DNA of 64,000 bases, taken from positions 1 to 64,000 of the forward strand of contig JANQFK010000077.1 in NCBI GenBank assembly GCA_028277885.1, written 5' to 3'. The notes under the pieces are model-generated. The model worked only from the letters and a program-made list of their open reading frames with translations, was not told the DNA's origin and made no database searches. Each line of letters begins with the position of its first letter. The first letter of the stretch is position 1. The translations under genes were made by a program, and so were the position numbers. Shown piece by piece: positions 1 to 9,245 of this stretch. The DNA is from Myxococcota bacterium (GTDB lineage: Bacteria; Myxococcota_A; UBA9160; UBA6930).

Positions 1-1
1 G

Positions 2-970
2 ATCTGGTTCTGGGTCGCGACGGTCATCACCATCGCGATGCTCCACATCGTGAACAACCTGGAGATGCCCGTCTCCTGGCTCAAGTCCTACTCGCTCTAC
101 GCCGGGGTCCACGACGCCAACATCCAGTGGTGGTACGGCCACAACGCGGTGGGCTTCCTGCTCACCACCCCGATCCTGGGCCTGATGTACTACTTCCTGC
201 CCAAGACCATCGACCGGCCCATCTACAGCCACCGGCTCTCGATCCTGCACTTCTGGTCGCTGATCTTCATCTACATCTGGGCCGGGCCCCACCACCTGAT
301 CTACTCGCCGCTGCCCGACTGGGCCCAGACCTTCGGCACCGCCTTCTCGGTGATGCTGATCCTGCCCTCCTGGGGCGGCATGATCAACGGGCTGCTCACC
401 ATGCGCGGGGCCTGGGACCGGGTGCGCACGGACCCCTTCCTGAAGATGTTCGTCGTGGGGCTCACCTTCTACGGCATGAGCACCTTCGAAGGCCCGATGA
501 TGGCCGTGAAGACGGTGAACTCGCTCTCGCACTTCACCAACTGGACCATCGGCCACGTGCACTCGGGCGCCCTCGGATGGGTGGCGCTCACGTGCTTCGC
601 GACGCTCTACTACATGATCCCGCGGCTCTGGCACACCCAGCTCTACAGCATGCGCCTGGCCGAGGTGCACTTCTGGGTCGCCACCCTCGGCCTGATCCTC
701 TACGTCACCCCGATGTGGATCTCGGGCGTCACCCAGGGCCTGATGTGGCGCGCGGTGAACCCCGACGGGAGCCTCGCCTACAGCTTCATCGAGACGGTCT
801 CGGCGATCCGCATCTACGACGTCGTCCGTGCCGGGGGAGGGGCGGTCTTCCTCTCGGGCGCGTTCATCATGTTCTACAACGTGCTGATGACGATCCGGCA
901 GGGAAGCAGCGCGGTCCCGGCTCCGGCACCGCCGGTGTCCGCCGCGCCCGTCGCCGCGGGAGGCAAGTGA
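2..970 (+). CDS. ccoN: cbb3-type cytochrome c oxidase subunit I, C-terminal part
   Basis: Catalytic haem-copper subunit of the proton-pumping, high-affinity cbb3 oxidase in the cytoplasmic membrane. The frame is open from the first bases, so the N-terminus lies outside the window; about 322 C-terminal residues remain. They hold several membrane segments and the CcoN-typical stretches [18 protein letters not shown] and [22 protein letters not shown]. The tail is Ala/Pro rich. ccoO follows after one base, and the whole cluster to 6575 is a single tight operon. The family call is secure; the promoter is not in view. Confidence 0.95.
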   Translation: MWFWVATVITIAMLHIVNNLEMPVSWLKSYSLYAGVHDANIQWWYGHNAVGFLLTTPILGLMYYFLPKTIDRPIYSHRLSILHFWSLIFIYIWAGPHHLIYSPLPDWAQTFGTAFSVMLILPSWGGMINGLLTMRGAWDRVRTDPFLKMFVVGLTFYGMSTFEGPMMAVKTVNSLSHFTNWTIGHVHSGALGWVALTCFATLYYMIPRLWHTQLYSMRLAEVHFWVATLGLILYVTPMWISGVTQGLMWRAVNPDGSLAYSFIETVSAIRIYDVVRAGGGAVFLSGAFIMFYNVLMTIRQGSSAVPAPAPPVSAAPVAAGGK

Positions 971-971
971 G

Positions 972-1694
972 ATGGCGTACGAGTGGCACAAGCCCCTGGA
1001 GGGCAAGTGGATCACCTTCTCGGTGCTGACCTTCCTCGCGGTGATCGTGGGAGGCATCGCGCTGGTGATCCCGCCGTTCTTCCTCCAGGGCACCATCGAG
1101 CCCATCGAGGGGATGCGGCCCTACAGCGCCCTCGAGGTCGAGGGTCGGGACATCTACATCCGCGAGGGCTGCAACACCTGCCACAGCCAGCAGGTGCGGC
1201 CCCTCAAGTCCGAGACGGACCGCTACGGGCCCTTCTCCGTGGCCGGCGAGAGCGTCTACGACCGGCCCTTCCTGTGGGGCTCGCGGCGCACCGGCCCGGA
1301 CCTGCACCGGGTGGGGGGCAAGTACCCGGACTCCTGGCACTGGCTCCACTTCGAGAACCCGCGCAACATCGAGCCGCGCTCGAACATGCCGGACTTCGCG
1401 TTCCTGCTGAACCGCGAGCTCGACACCTCGCTCACGCGACGGCGCCTCGAGGTGCTGCGCACCCTCGGCCACCCGTACTCCGACGCCGAGGTCGAGGGCG
1501 CCGTGGAGGACGCCATGGCCCAGGCGGCCACCATCGCGGCCTCGCTGCGCAAGGACGGGATCAGCCTCGACGAGGTGCAGGCCCGCAGCGAGGGGGTGGC
1601 GATCATCGCCTACCTGCAGTCCCTGGGCCGCCACCGCCAGGCCCCGCCCGTCGCCACCGCCGGCACCGCATCGGCGCCGGCGGGGGGCCGCTGA
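972..1694 (+). CDS. ccoO: cbb3-type cytochrome c oxidase subunit II (monohaem)
   Basis: Membrane-anchored c-type cytochrome passing electrons to CcoN. It has 240 residues, one N-terminal membrane helix (about 16-38), a CNTCH haem c motif near residue 65 followed by SQQVRPLK, and an RTGPDLHRVGGKYPD stretch with a distal Met ligand region (SNMPDF), all typical of CcoO. Its TGA overlaps the ATG of ccoQ by one base. Length and motifs fit the family. Confidence 0.96.
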   Translation: MAYEWHKPLEGKWITFSVLTFLAVIVGGIALVIPPFFLQGTIEPIEGMRPYSALEVEGRDIYIREGCNTCHSQQVRPLKSETDRYGPFSVAGESVYDRPFLWGSRRTGPDLHRVGGKYPDSWHWLHFENPRNIEPRSNMPDFAFLLNRELDTSLTRRRLEVLRTLGHPYSDAEVEGAVEDAMAQAATIAASLRKDGISLDEVQARSEGVAIIAYLQSLGRHRQAPPVATAGTASAPAGGR

Positions 1695-1843
1695 TGGAGG
1701 ACTGGAGCTCGCTCTACAAGTTCGCGCGGCTCGCCGCGCTGGCCGCCGCGCTGGTGGGCATCGCGGTCTGGCTGTTCCGCCCGTCTCAGAAGGAGCGGCT
1801 CGAGGCGCCCGCCCGCCGCATGCTCGAGGAGGACGAAGGGTGA
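1694..1843 (+). CDS. ccoQ: small cbb3 oxidase subunit CcoQ-like
   Basis: A 49-residue protein with one hydrophobic helix (about residues 9-27) and a charged C-terminus ending RRMLEEDEG. It sits between ccoO and ccoP, starting in the ccoO stop codon (TGATG), and its stop overlaps the GTG of ccoP. CcoQ proteins are short single-helix subunits that stabilise the oxidase. The identification rests on position, size and topology because sequence conservation is low. Confidence 0.85.
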   Translation: MEDWSSLYKFARLAALAAALVGIAVWLFRPSQKERLEAPARRMLEEDEG

Positions 1844-2400
1844 CGACGGATCCGCACGAGATCGCCGAGTATCCCCGGCCCGAGGGCCCGCTGAAGGACG
1901 GCATCGCGGAGGAGGACAACAAGATCCCGCTGTGGTTCAACGTGACCTTCATCGGGACCATCGTCTTCTCGTTGATCTACATCCCGTACTACATCTTCGG
2001 GGGCTGGTCCTCGGCCGGGCAGTGGTCCGCCGAGGTCGAGCGCGCCGAGGCCGTCTACGCCGAGGTGCGCAGGGCCATGCCCACCGAGAACCCCTACCGT
2101 GGGGACGCCGCCGCCATCGCGGCCGGCCAGGATCTGTGGGTGACCACCTGCGCGGCCTGCCACAAGCCCGACGGGAGCGGCCTGGTCGGCCCGAGCCTGG
2201 TGGATCCCTACTGGAAGTACGGGCGCACCGACGAGGCCCTGTTCGAGACGCTCACCGAGGGTCGCCCCCTGGGCATGCCGCCCTGGGGCCCGACCCTCGG
2301 CACCGAGAAGATCTGGAAGGTGCTCGCCTACATGGAGACCCTGCCCCAGAGCGACGAGGCCGGAGTGGGAGCGCCCGAGGGCTGGACGCCCGGGAGCTGA
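1840..2400 (+). CDS. ccoP: cbb3-type cytochrome c oxidase subunit III, monohaem form
   Basis: Membrane-bound cytochrome c subunit. GTG start in a GTGA overlap with ccoQ. The protein has 186 residues, an N-terminal CcoP-type region with one membrane helix (WFNVTFIGTIVFSLIYIPYY), then a single cytochrome c domain with CAACH near residue 106 and a Met-containing LGMPPWG loop. Classical CcoP is about 300 residues with two CXXCH motifs; only one is present here. The reading frame is intact, so this looks like a genuinely shorter form rather than a frameshift. Confidence 0.92.
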   Translation: MTTDPHEIAEYPRPEGPLKDGIAEEDNKIPLWFNVTFIGTIVFSLIYIPYYIFGGWSSAGQWSAEVERAEAVYAEVRRAMPTENPYRGDAAAIAAGQDLWVTTCAACHKPDGSGLVGPSLVDPYWKYGRTDEALFETLTEGRPLGMPPWGPTLGTEKIWKVLAYMETLPQSDEAGVGAPEGWTPGS

Positions 2401-2406
2401 GAACGC

Positions 2407-3729
2407 GTGCTGAGAGCCAGACCGGTTCGCGGGACGTTCCGGAGCCTGCGCTGGTGGGCCAACTGGATCCTGATCGGCGTCCTCTTCGCGATCCCCTGGA
2501 TCCGCATCGGGGGCGAGCACCTGATCCTGCTCGACATCCCGGCGCGGAAGTTCCACGTCTTCGGCCTGGTGATCTTCCCCCAGGAGCTGTTCTTCCTGTG
2601 GCTGCTGGTGATCGGCGCCGCGCTGGCGCTGTTCTTCTTCACGGCGCTGTTCGGCCGCCTGTGGTGCGGCTGGGCCTGTCCCCAGACCGTCTTCACGGAC
2701 CTGTTCGCCGCCGTCGCGCGGCGCATCCAGGGCTGGAAGGGAAGCCGCCCGCCGAAGCGGGTGGCGGCCTGGCGCAAGGTCGCCACCCACGGCGTCTGGA
2801 TCGCGCTCTCCCTGGCGATCGGCTTCCACCTGGTGGGCTACTTCCACTCGCCCTACGACCTGGTCGAGCAGGCCGTGGTGAACGGGCGCCTCTACCCCAC
2901 GGCCCTCGGCTTCCTCCTCGTCACCGCCGGGCTCGCCTACTTCGACTTCGTGTTCCTGAAGCAGACCTTCTGCAAGTACCTGTGCCCCTACGCCCGCTTC
3001 CAGGGCGTGCTCATGGACCGCGACAGCCTCGTTGTGGGCTACGACGCCCGGCGCGGCGAGCCCCGGGGCAAGCGGGGCAAGGCCGAGGGCGACTGCGTCG
3101 ACTGCGGCCTGTGCGTGGCCGTGTGCCCGACGGACATCGACATCCGCGAGGGCCTGCAGCTCGAGTGCATCGCCTGCACGCAGTGCATCGACGCCTGCAA
3201 CGGCGTGATGGCGAAGCTCGGTCGCGCTCCGGACCTGATCGCCTATCGCTCCCTGGTGGGCCTGGAGCGGGAGCGCGAGATCCGCATCCTGCGCCCGCGG
3301 GTGCTGGCCTACGGGGCCATGCTGGCGGCGGTGGTGGTGGGCTTCGTGGCCCTCGTCGGGGCGCGCGAGCCCATGGACCTGCACGTGGCCCGCAACCGCA
3401 GCGCCCTCTCGGCGACCCTCGCCGACGGACGGGTGGGGAACTCCTTCACGCTCCACATCCAGAACCGCGACCGCGAGGCGCACCGGTTCCGGATCCGCCT
3501 GGCCGAGGAGGGCTACGACCTGCTGGCCGGCGTGAACCCCATCACCGTGGAGGCGACCAGCGCCGTCGAGACGAGCGTCTTCGTGGTCGCCCAGGGCGCC
3601 GGGGAGGGCGCCGCCGCTCCTCCCGCCACGCCCGAGATCCAGTTCATCCTGGAGCGCGAGGACGACGCCGAGCGGCGCATCGTTCGCAGGACGCGCTTCC
3701 TCAGCATGGGAGTCACCGGTGGACGCTGA
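2407..3729 (+). CDS. ccoG: cytochrome c oxidase accessory protein CcoG (ferredoxin-type)
   Basis: Membrane iron-sulfur protein needed for cbb3 biogenesis, linked in other bacteria to copper reduction for the CuB site. It has 440 residues, N-terminal membrane helices including the FGRLWCGWACPQTVF motif, two 4Fe-4S clusters (CVDCGLCVAVCP and CIACTQCIDACN, about residues 231-262), and a C-terminal immunoglobulin-like periplasmic domain. GTG start; the 3' end overlaps the next gene by 11 bases. Confidence 0.96.
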   Translation: MLRARPVRGTFRSLRWWANWILIGVLFAIPWIRIGGEHLILLDIPARKFHVFGLVIFPQELFFLWLLVIGAALALFFFTALFGRLWCGWACPQTVFTDLFAAVARRIQGWKGSRPPKRVAAWRKVATHGVWIALSLAIGFHLVGYFHSPYDLVEQAVVNGRLYPTALGFLLVTAGLAYFDFVFLKQTFCKYLCPYARFQGVLMDRDSLVVGYDARRGEPRGKRGKAEGDCVDCGLCVAVCPTDIDIREGLQLECIACTQCIDACNGVMAKLGRAPDLIAYRSLVGLEREREIRILRPRVLAYGAMLAAVVVGFVALVGAREPMDLHVARNRSALSATLADGRVGNSFTLHIQNRDREAHRFRIRLAEEGYDLLAGVNPITVEATSAVETSVFVVAQGAGEGAAAPPATPEIQFILEREDDAERRIVRRTRFLSMGVTGGR

Positions 3730-4195
3730 ACGACGCATCGAGCCCTGGCCCCTGGCCGTGGGCGGCCTGCTCGCGATGATGATCGGGGCCTGCCTGCTCT
3801 TCTGGAACATCGCCGCGACGAACCCGGACCCCGAGGTGGTGGACGACGCCTACCTCGCCGGCCTGCGCCTCAACCAGGAGCTGCGCGCCCGGCAGCGCGC
3901 CGCGGACCTGGGCTACGAGCTCTCCCTGGGCACCCGGGCCGAGGATGGAGGCGTGCGGGTGGAGGTCGCGGTGCGCGACGCCGGGGGCGGACGACCCGCC
4001 GTGGACTCGGTCGTGGTTCGCCGGGAGCGCCCGGCCGAGGGTGGCTTCGATGCGGACTTCGCCCTCGAGCCCGAGGGCGAAGCCTTCGCGGGCTGGGTGC
4101 CCCTGCCGCGGCCCGGCCGCTGGCGCCTGATCGCCACGGCGGCGGTGGGCGAGGAGCGCGTGCAGCGCGTCTTCGCCCTGGGAGGCGCCCGGTGA
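3719..4195 (+). CDS. ccoH: FixH/CcoH family oxidase assembly protein
   Basis: A 158-residue protein with one N-terminal membrane helix (PLAVGGLLAMMIGACLLFW) followed by a periplasmic domain with the family stretch DDAYLAGLRLNQEL. FixH/CcoH assists cbb3 assembly and copper delivery. GTG start inside the end of ccoG; its TGA overlaps the GTG of ccoI. Position between ccoG and ccoI is canonical. Confidence 0.92.
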   Translation: MDAERRIEPWPLAVGGLLAMMIGACLLFWNIAATNPDPEVVDDAYLAGLRLNQELRARQRAADLGYELSLGTRAEDGGVRVEVAVRDAGGGRPAVDSVVVRRERPAEGGFDADFALEPEGEAFAGWVPLPRPGRWRLIATAAVGEERVQRVFALGGAR

Positions 4196-6384
4196 GCGCC
4201 GCCGTGGAGACCGGGCTGTTCCTCGACGGGCTCCGCTGCGCCGGCTGCGTGCACCGGGTGGAGGAGACCCTGCGCGAGGCGCCCGGGGTGGTGGAGGCCG
4301 CGGTCAACTACACGACGGCCCGCGCCCTGGTGCGCTTCGACCCCGGCTCCACCGACGCCGAGCGGATCGTCGCCGCCGTCGCGGCCCTGGGCTACGAGGC
4401 CACGCCCTACGACCCGGCGAGCCTCGATCGGCCCGCCGCTCTCGAGGCCCGCCAGGCCCTGGTGCGGCTGCTGGTGGCCGCCTTCCTGGCCGGCAACGTG
4501 ATGGTGGTGGCCGGCGCGCTCTACATCGGCGCCTACGAGGGCATCGCGGCGGAGACGCGCACCGCCCTGCGCTGGCTCGCCGTGGCCCTGTCGCTGCCGG
4601 CCGTCAGCTGGTGCGCGCTGCCCTTCTGGCGCGGCGCCATCTCGGGGCTGCGCCGTGGCGCGATCCCCATGGACGTGCCCGTGGTGCTGGGCACCAGCGT
4701 CGCCTTCCTGGCGAGCGTGGCCGCGACCCGCGCGGGCAGCGACGAGGTGTTCGTGGACTCCGCGGCCATGATCGTGTTCCTGGTGCTGCTGGGCCGCACC
4801 CTCGAGCGCCGCGCGCGGGCGCGCGCGGCGGGGGCGGTGGACCGGCTCGCCGCCATGCAGCCGCCGACGGCGCTGCGCCGCCGGGGCGACGCCTTCGAGG
4901 AGGTCCCCGCCGAGGCCCTGGTGCGCGGCGACCGGGTGCGGGTGCCCGCCGGCCAGAGCGTGCCCGCCGACGGCCGCGTGATCCACGGGGAGACGGAGCT
5001 CGACGAGTCCCTGCTCACGGGGGAGTCCCTGGCCGTGCTGCGCCGCGAGGGCGACGCCGTCACGGGCGGCACGCGCAACCTGCTGGGCGAGATCGAGATC
5101 GAGGTGACCCAGCCCGTCGCCGGCGGCACCCTGGCGCGCATGGCCGCGCTCCTCGAGCGCGCCCAGGCGGAGCGCCCGCGGATCCAGCGCCTGGCGGACC
5201 GCGTGGCCGCCGTGTTCGCTCCCACGGTGGTCGTGATCGCGGCCGGGACGGCGGCGCTCGGGGCGGCCCTCGGCCAGGCGCCCCTCGAGATCGCCCTCAC
5301 GGCGGCGGCGGTGCTGATCGTGGCCTGCCCCTGCGCGCTCGGCCTCGCGACGCCGGCGGCGGTGACCGCCGCCATCGGCCGCGCCGCCTCCCTGGGGATC
5401 CTGGTGAAGCGCGGCGACGCACTGGAGCGCTGCGCGACGGTGGACGCCGTGGTGCTCGACAAGACCGGGACGCTCTCCGAGGGACGCCTCGCCGTCGAGC
5501 ACGTGGTTGCCGCCGAGGGCGACGAGGCGGACCGGGTGCTGGCGCTCGCGGCGGCCGCCGAAGGCGCGTCCATCCACCCCATCGCGGCCGCCATCCGCCG
5601 CGCCCTCGAGGCGCGCGGCCTCGCGGCCGGCGAGCGCAAGCCCCGGCGCACGCTCCCGGGCCGGGGCGTCGAGGCGGGGGAGGGCGACTCGCGGCTGCGC
5701 GTCGGGGCCCTCGCCTGGCTCGAGGAGGAGGACGTGCACGTCGGCCACGGCCTGCGCGAGCGGGCCAAGCAGGTGGCCGAGAGCGGGCTCTCGCTGGCGT
5801 GGGTGTCCGAGGGCTCCGAGGCGCTGGGCTTCGTCGCGCTCTCGGACCCGCCGCGCCCCGACGCCGCCGAGGCGGTCTCGCGGGTGGGCGCTCTCGGCCT
5901 CGACGTCGAGCTGCTGAGCGGCGACCAGCCCGGGGCCGTGGCCCTGGCGGCCGGGCGCGCCGGGGTGGCGACGTTCCGCGCGGCCGTCGGCCCGGAGGCG
6001 AAGGTGGAGCGCGTGGGGGCCCTGCGCGGCGCCGGACGCCGCGTGCTCGTCGCCGGCGACGGCATCAACGACGCCGCCGCCCTGGCGGCGGGGGACGTGG
6101 GCGTCGCCATGGCGGGAGGCTCCGACGTGGCGCTGCACGCCGCCGACGCGGTCGTCCGGGCGCCGCGCCTCGGCGCCGTGGCCGACCTGCTGGAGCTCTC
6201 CCGCAGCGCGCTGCGCCGGATCCGCGAGAACCTCGCCCTGGCCCTCGCCTACAACGTGCTCGCGATCCCGCTGGCGGCGAGCGGCGTGCTGGGCCCGCTG
6301 GGCGCCGCCCTCGCCATGAGCCTCTCCTCGGTGGTGGTCACCGGCAACGCGATCCGGCTGCTGCGCTGGAGGCCCCGCACGTGA
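4192..6384 (+). CDS. ccoI: copper-translocating P1B-type ATPase for oxidase assembly
   Basis: Exports copper across the inner membrane for insertion into the cbb3 binuclear centre. It has 730 residues: an N-terminal heavy-metal domain with CAGC (about 14-17), membrane helices, a TGES actuator loop, the CPC metal site (about 379), phosphorylation motif DKTGT (about 423) and GDGIND (about 622). GTG start overlapping ccoH. A standalone CopA is less likely given the ccoG-H-I-S context. Confidence 0.95.
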   Translation: MSAAVETGLFLDGLRCAGCVHRVEETLREAPGVVEAAVNYTTARALVRFDPGSTDAERIVAAVAALGYEATPYDPASLDRPAALEARQALVRLLVAAFLAGNVMVVAGALYIGAYEGIAAETRTALRWLAVALSLPAVSWCALPFWRGAISGLRRGAIPMDVPVVLGTSVAFLASVAATRAGSDEVFVDSAAMIVFLVLLGRTLERRARARAAGAVDRLAAMQPPTALRRRGDAFEEVPAEALVRGDRVRVPAGQSVPADGRVIHGETELDESLLTGESLAVLRREGDAVTGGTRNLLGEIEIEVTQPVAGGTLARMAALLERAQAERPRIQRLADRVAAVFAPTVVVIAAGTAALGAALGQAPLEIALTAAAVLIVACPCALGLATPAAVTAAIGRAASLGILVKRGDALERCATVDAVVLDKTGTLSEGRLAVEHVVAAEGDEADRVLALAAAAEGASIHPIAAAIRRALEARGLAAGERKPRRTLPGRGVEAGEGDSRLRVGALAWLEEEDVHVGHGLRERAKQVAESGLSLAWVSEGSEALGFVALSDPPRPDAAEAVSRVGALGLDVELLSGDQPGAVALAAGRAGVATFRAAVGPEAKVERVGALRGAGRRVLVAGDGINDAAALAAGDVGVAMAGGSDVALHAADAVVRAPRLGAVADLLELSRSALRRIRENLALALAYNVLAIPLAASGVLGPLGAALAMSLSSVVVTGNAIRLLRWRPRT

Positions 6385-6575
6385 GCTTCCTGTGGGTCAC
6401 GATCCCGGTCTCGCTGCTGGTCGCCGTCTCGCTGCTGGCGCTGGTGATCCACGCGGTGCGCAGCGGTGCCTTCGACGACTGGGAGGGCCCGGCCCAGCGC
6501 CTGGTCCACGACGCCGACGACGTCCCGGAGCTGCCCCGGCCCCACACCGGAGACTCCGCGCCGGACGCCGACTAG
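6381..6575 (+). CDS. ccoS: cbb3 oxidase maturation protein CcoS
   Basis: A 64-residue protein with one N-terminal hydrophobic helix and the FDDWEGPAQRLVHDDD-like tail characteristic of CcoS/FixS (read here as FDDWEGPAQRLVHDADD). CcoS is required for haem b and copper incorporation. GTG start overlapping the TGA of ccoI. It is the last gene of the oxidase operon; a hairpin-rich repeat begins directly after its stop. Confidence 0.92.
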   Translation: MSFLWVTIPVSLLVAVSLLALVIHAVRSGAFDDWEGPAQRLVHDADDVPELPRPHTGDSAPDAD

Positions 6576-6695
6576 CGACCCAGGATGGGTCGGCTCCCGC
6601 CGCCGAGCGAGCCCGGAGGGCTCGCTCGGCCAGCCGAGATTCCGCTTCGCGGAATCTCTCGCGTCGTCGGCTGACCCTCTCGGGTCAGCCTCCTA
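6576..6695. repeat. modular hairpin element, copy 1 of 3
   Basis: About 120 bases fill the whole gap between two converging genes. Modules in order: GACCCAGGATGGGTC, GCGAGCCCGGAGGGCTCGC, GATTCCGCTTCGCGGAATC and CTGACCCTCTCGGGTCAG, ending GCCTCCTAG. The CTA of that end is the complement of the TAG stop codon of the minus-strand CBS gene. Related copies lie at 18931-19048 and 31058-31178. It probably terminates transcription in both directions (inference). Confidence 0.85.
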
Positions 6696-7130
6696 GCTCC
6701 GCAGGAGCTGCCAGGCGGCGCGCAGCAGGTCGGCCTCGGTGACGACGCCGAGCATGCGGTCGCCGTCGGGCGACGGCTCGACCACCGGGAGGAACCCGCT
6801 CTGGAGGGCGCACAGTCGTGCCGCCGCCTGGGAGAGCGGGGCCCCGGGCGCGACCCGGTCGGCCGGCGGGACCATCACCTCGCCCACGCGCCGCGCGGCG
6901 GCGGAGGTCGACTCCCGGGCCGCATCCATCAGCCCGTTCACGACGTCGCGGTGCTGGGCGAGTCCGAGGAGGTGGCCGTCCGAGAGCACCGGCAGGCTGC
7001 GCACGCGAGCCATGCGCATCTTCTGCTCGGCGTCGGGGAGCGGGTCCTGAGGCGAGAGGGCGATGAAGTGGCGGCGCATCAGGTCGGCCACGGTACGAAG
7101 CGCACCCGCTCGCGGGGACTCGGGCATCAT
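6693..7130 (-). CDS. tandem CBS-domain protein
   Basis: A 145-residue cytoplasmic protein made of two CBS domains (about 12-70 and 83-141, ending MLGVVTEADLLRAAWQLLRS). CBS pairs usually bind adenine nucleotides and act as energy sensors. The start is set at ATG 7130 because GGAG lies five bases upstream and the CBS pair begins just after it; a second ATG follows immediately. A sigma54-type promoter lies directly upstream. No fused effector domain is present, so the partner is unknown. Confidence 0.88.
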   Translation of the reverse strand: MMPESPRAGALRTVADLMRRHFIALSPQDPLPDAEQKMRMARVRSLPVLSDGHLLGLAQHRDVVNGLMDAARESTSAAARRVGEVMVPPADRVAPGAPLSQAAARLCALQSGFLPVVEPSPDGDRMLGVVTEADLLRAAWQLLRS

Positions 7131-7155
7131 CCGACTCCAGTCGGGCTTCGGGCAT

Positions 7156-7170
7156 GCACCCACCGTGCCA
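7156..7170 (-). promoter_or_regulatory. sigma54-type promoter for the CBS gene
   Basis: On the minus strand the bases read TGGCACG-GTGG-GTGCAT, matching the -24/-12 consensus TGGCACG-N4-TTGC with one mismatch and exact GG-N10-GC spacing. Transcription would begin near 7144, leaving a short leader with the GGAG site before ATG 7130. A sigma54 activator is encoded at 7618-9114. Confidence 0.65.
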
Positions 7171-7291
7171 CCCGGGCGCGCCGCTTTCAGCGCGCCCCCG
7201 GCGCCGCTGGAGCTCCCGAGGCCATCCGGCTCGCACCCGCCTTCGCGCCGGATGTGCCATCCGGCCCCAGCGGGTCCCTTCGCCCCAGAGA

Positions 7292-7582
7292 CTAGACCGG
7301 ATTCAGCCTCTTGCGCAGGCGGTCCATCTCGAGCGCCATCTCGCCGAGCTTGCGCTCGAGCTCCCGGATGCGCTCGTAGGCGGGCATCGACCGGTGCCCC
7401 AGGGCCTCCTGGCCCGCCTCGACGAAGCGCCGGGTCCAGCGCTCGGCCTCGGCGGTGCTGATCCCGACGTCGCCGGCGACGTGCTCGATGGACTCGTCGC
7501 GGCGCAGGATCCGGAGGACCACGGCGCTGCGACGCTCGGCCGTCCACGCCTCCGCGGCCCCGGGGTCCGACGTGTCCTCCAT
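7292..7582 (-). CDS. small HTH protein related to IS3-type transposase OrfA
   Basis: A 96-residue protein with a helix-turn-helix (SIEHVAGDVGISTAEAERW, about 31-49) and a C-terminal leucine-zipper-like helix (RELERKLGEMALEMDRLRKR). This architecture matches OrfA/Transposase_8 proteins of IS3-type elements, but no OrfB or terminal inverted repeats are seen. A GAGGAG ribosome site precedes the ATG. It lies 35 bases after the sigma54 activator on the same strand, so they are probably cotranscribed. A domesticated regulator is the likeliest reading. Confidence 0.75.
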   Translation of the reverse strand: MEDTSDPGAAEAWTAERRSAVVLRILRRDESIEHVAGDVGISTAEAERWTRRFVEAGQEALGHRSMPAYERIRELERKLGEMALEMDRLRKRLNPV

Positions 7583-7617
7583 CGAAGGGCTCCTCGACGC
7601 GGCGGGCGCGGCGGCCT

Positions 7618-9114
<1,497 letters not shown>

Positions 9115-9116
9115 GC

Positions 9117-9155
9117 TGTGAAAGTGATTACACCGTTGTTGAAACGATACGTCAA
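9117..9155 (-). promoter_or_regulatory. sigma70-like promoter overlapped by a CRP-like site
   Basis: On the minus strand TTGACG (9155-9150), a 17-base spacer and TGTAAT (9132-9127) form a good promoter. The predicted start near 9120 lies about six bases from the ATG at 9114, and no Shine-Dalgarno is visible, so the mRNA would be nearly leaderless. TGTGA-N6-TTACA (9117-9132), close to the CRP consensus TGTGA-N6-TCACA, covers the -10 and start point. Confidence 0.5.
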
Positions 9156-9245
9156 GAGCGGAATGTCGATCACCACCGTCTGGCCAAGTCCGCGAAAAAA
9201 GGTCATTTTGAGGAGCGTCCCCGAAGCCTTCGCACGGTACGGATT

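Noticed and set aside
7292-7582. Complete insertion sequence around the OrfA-like gene
   Set aside because: No OrfB, no terminal inverted repeats and no target duplication are visible.
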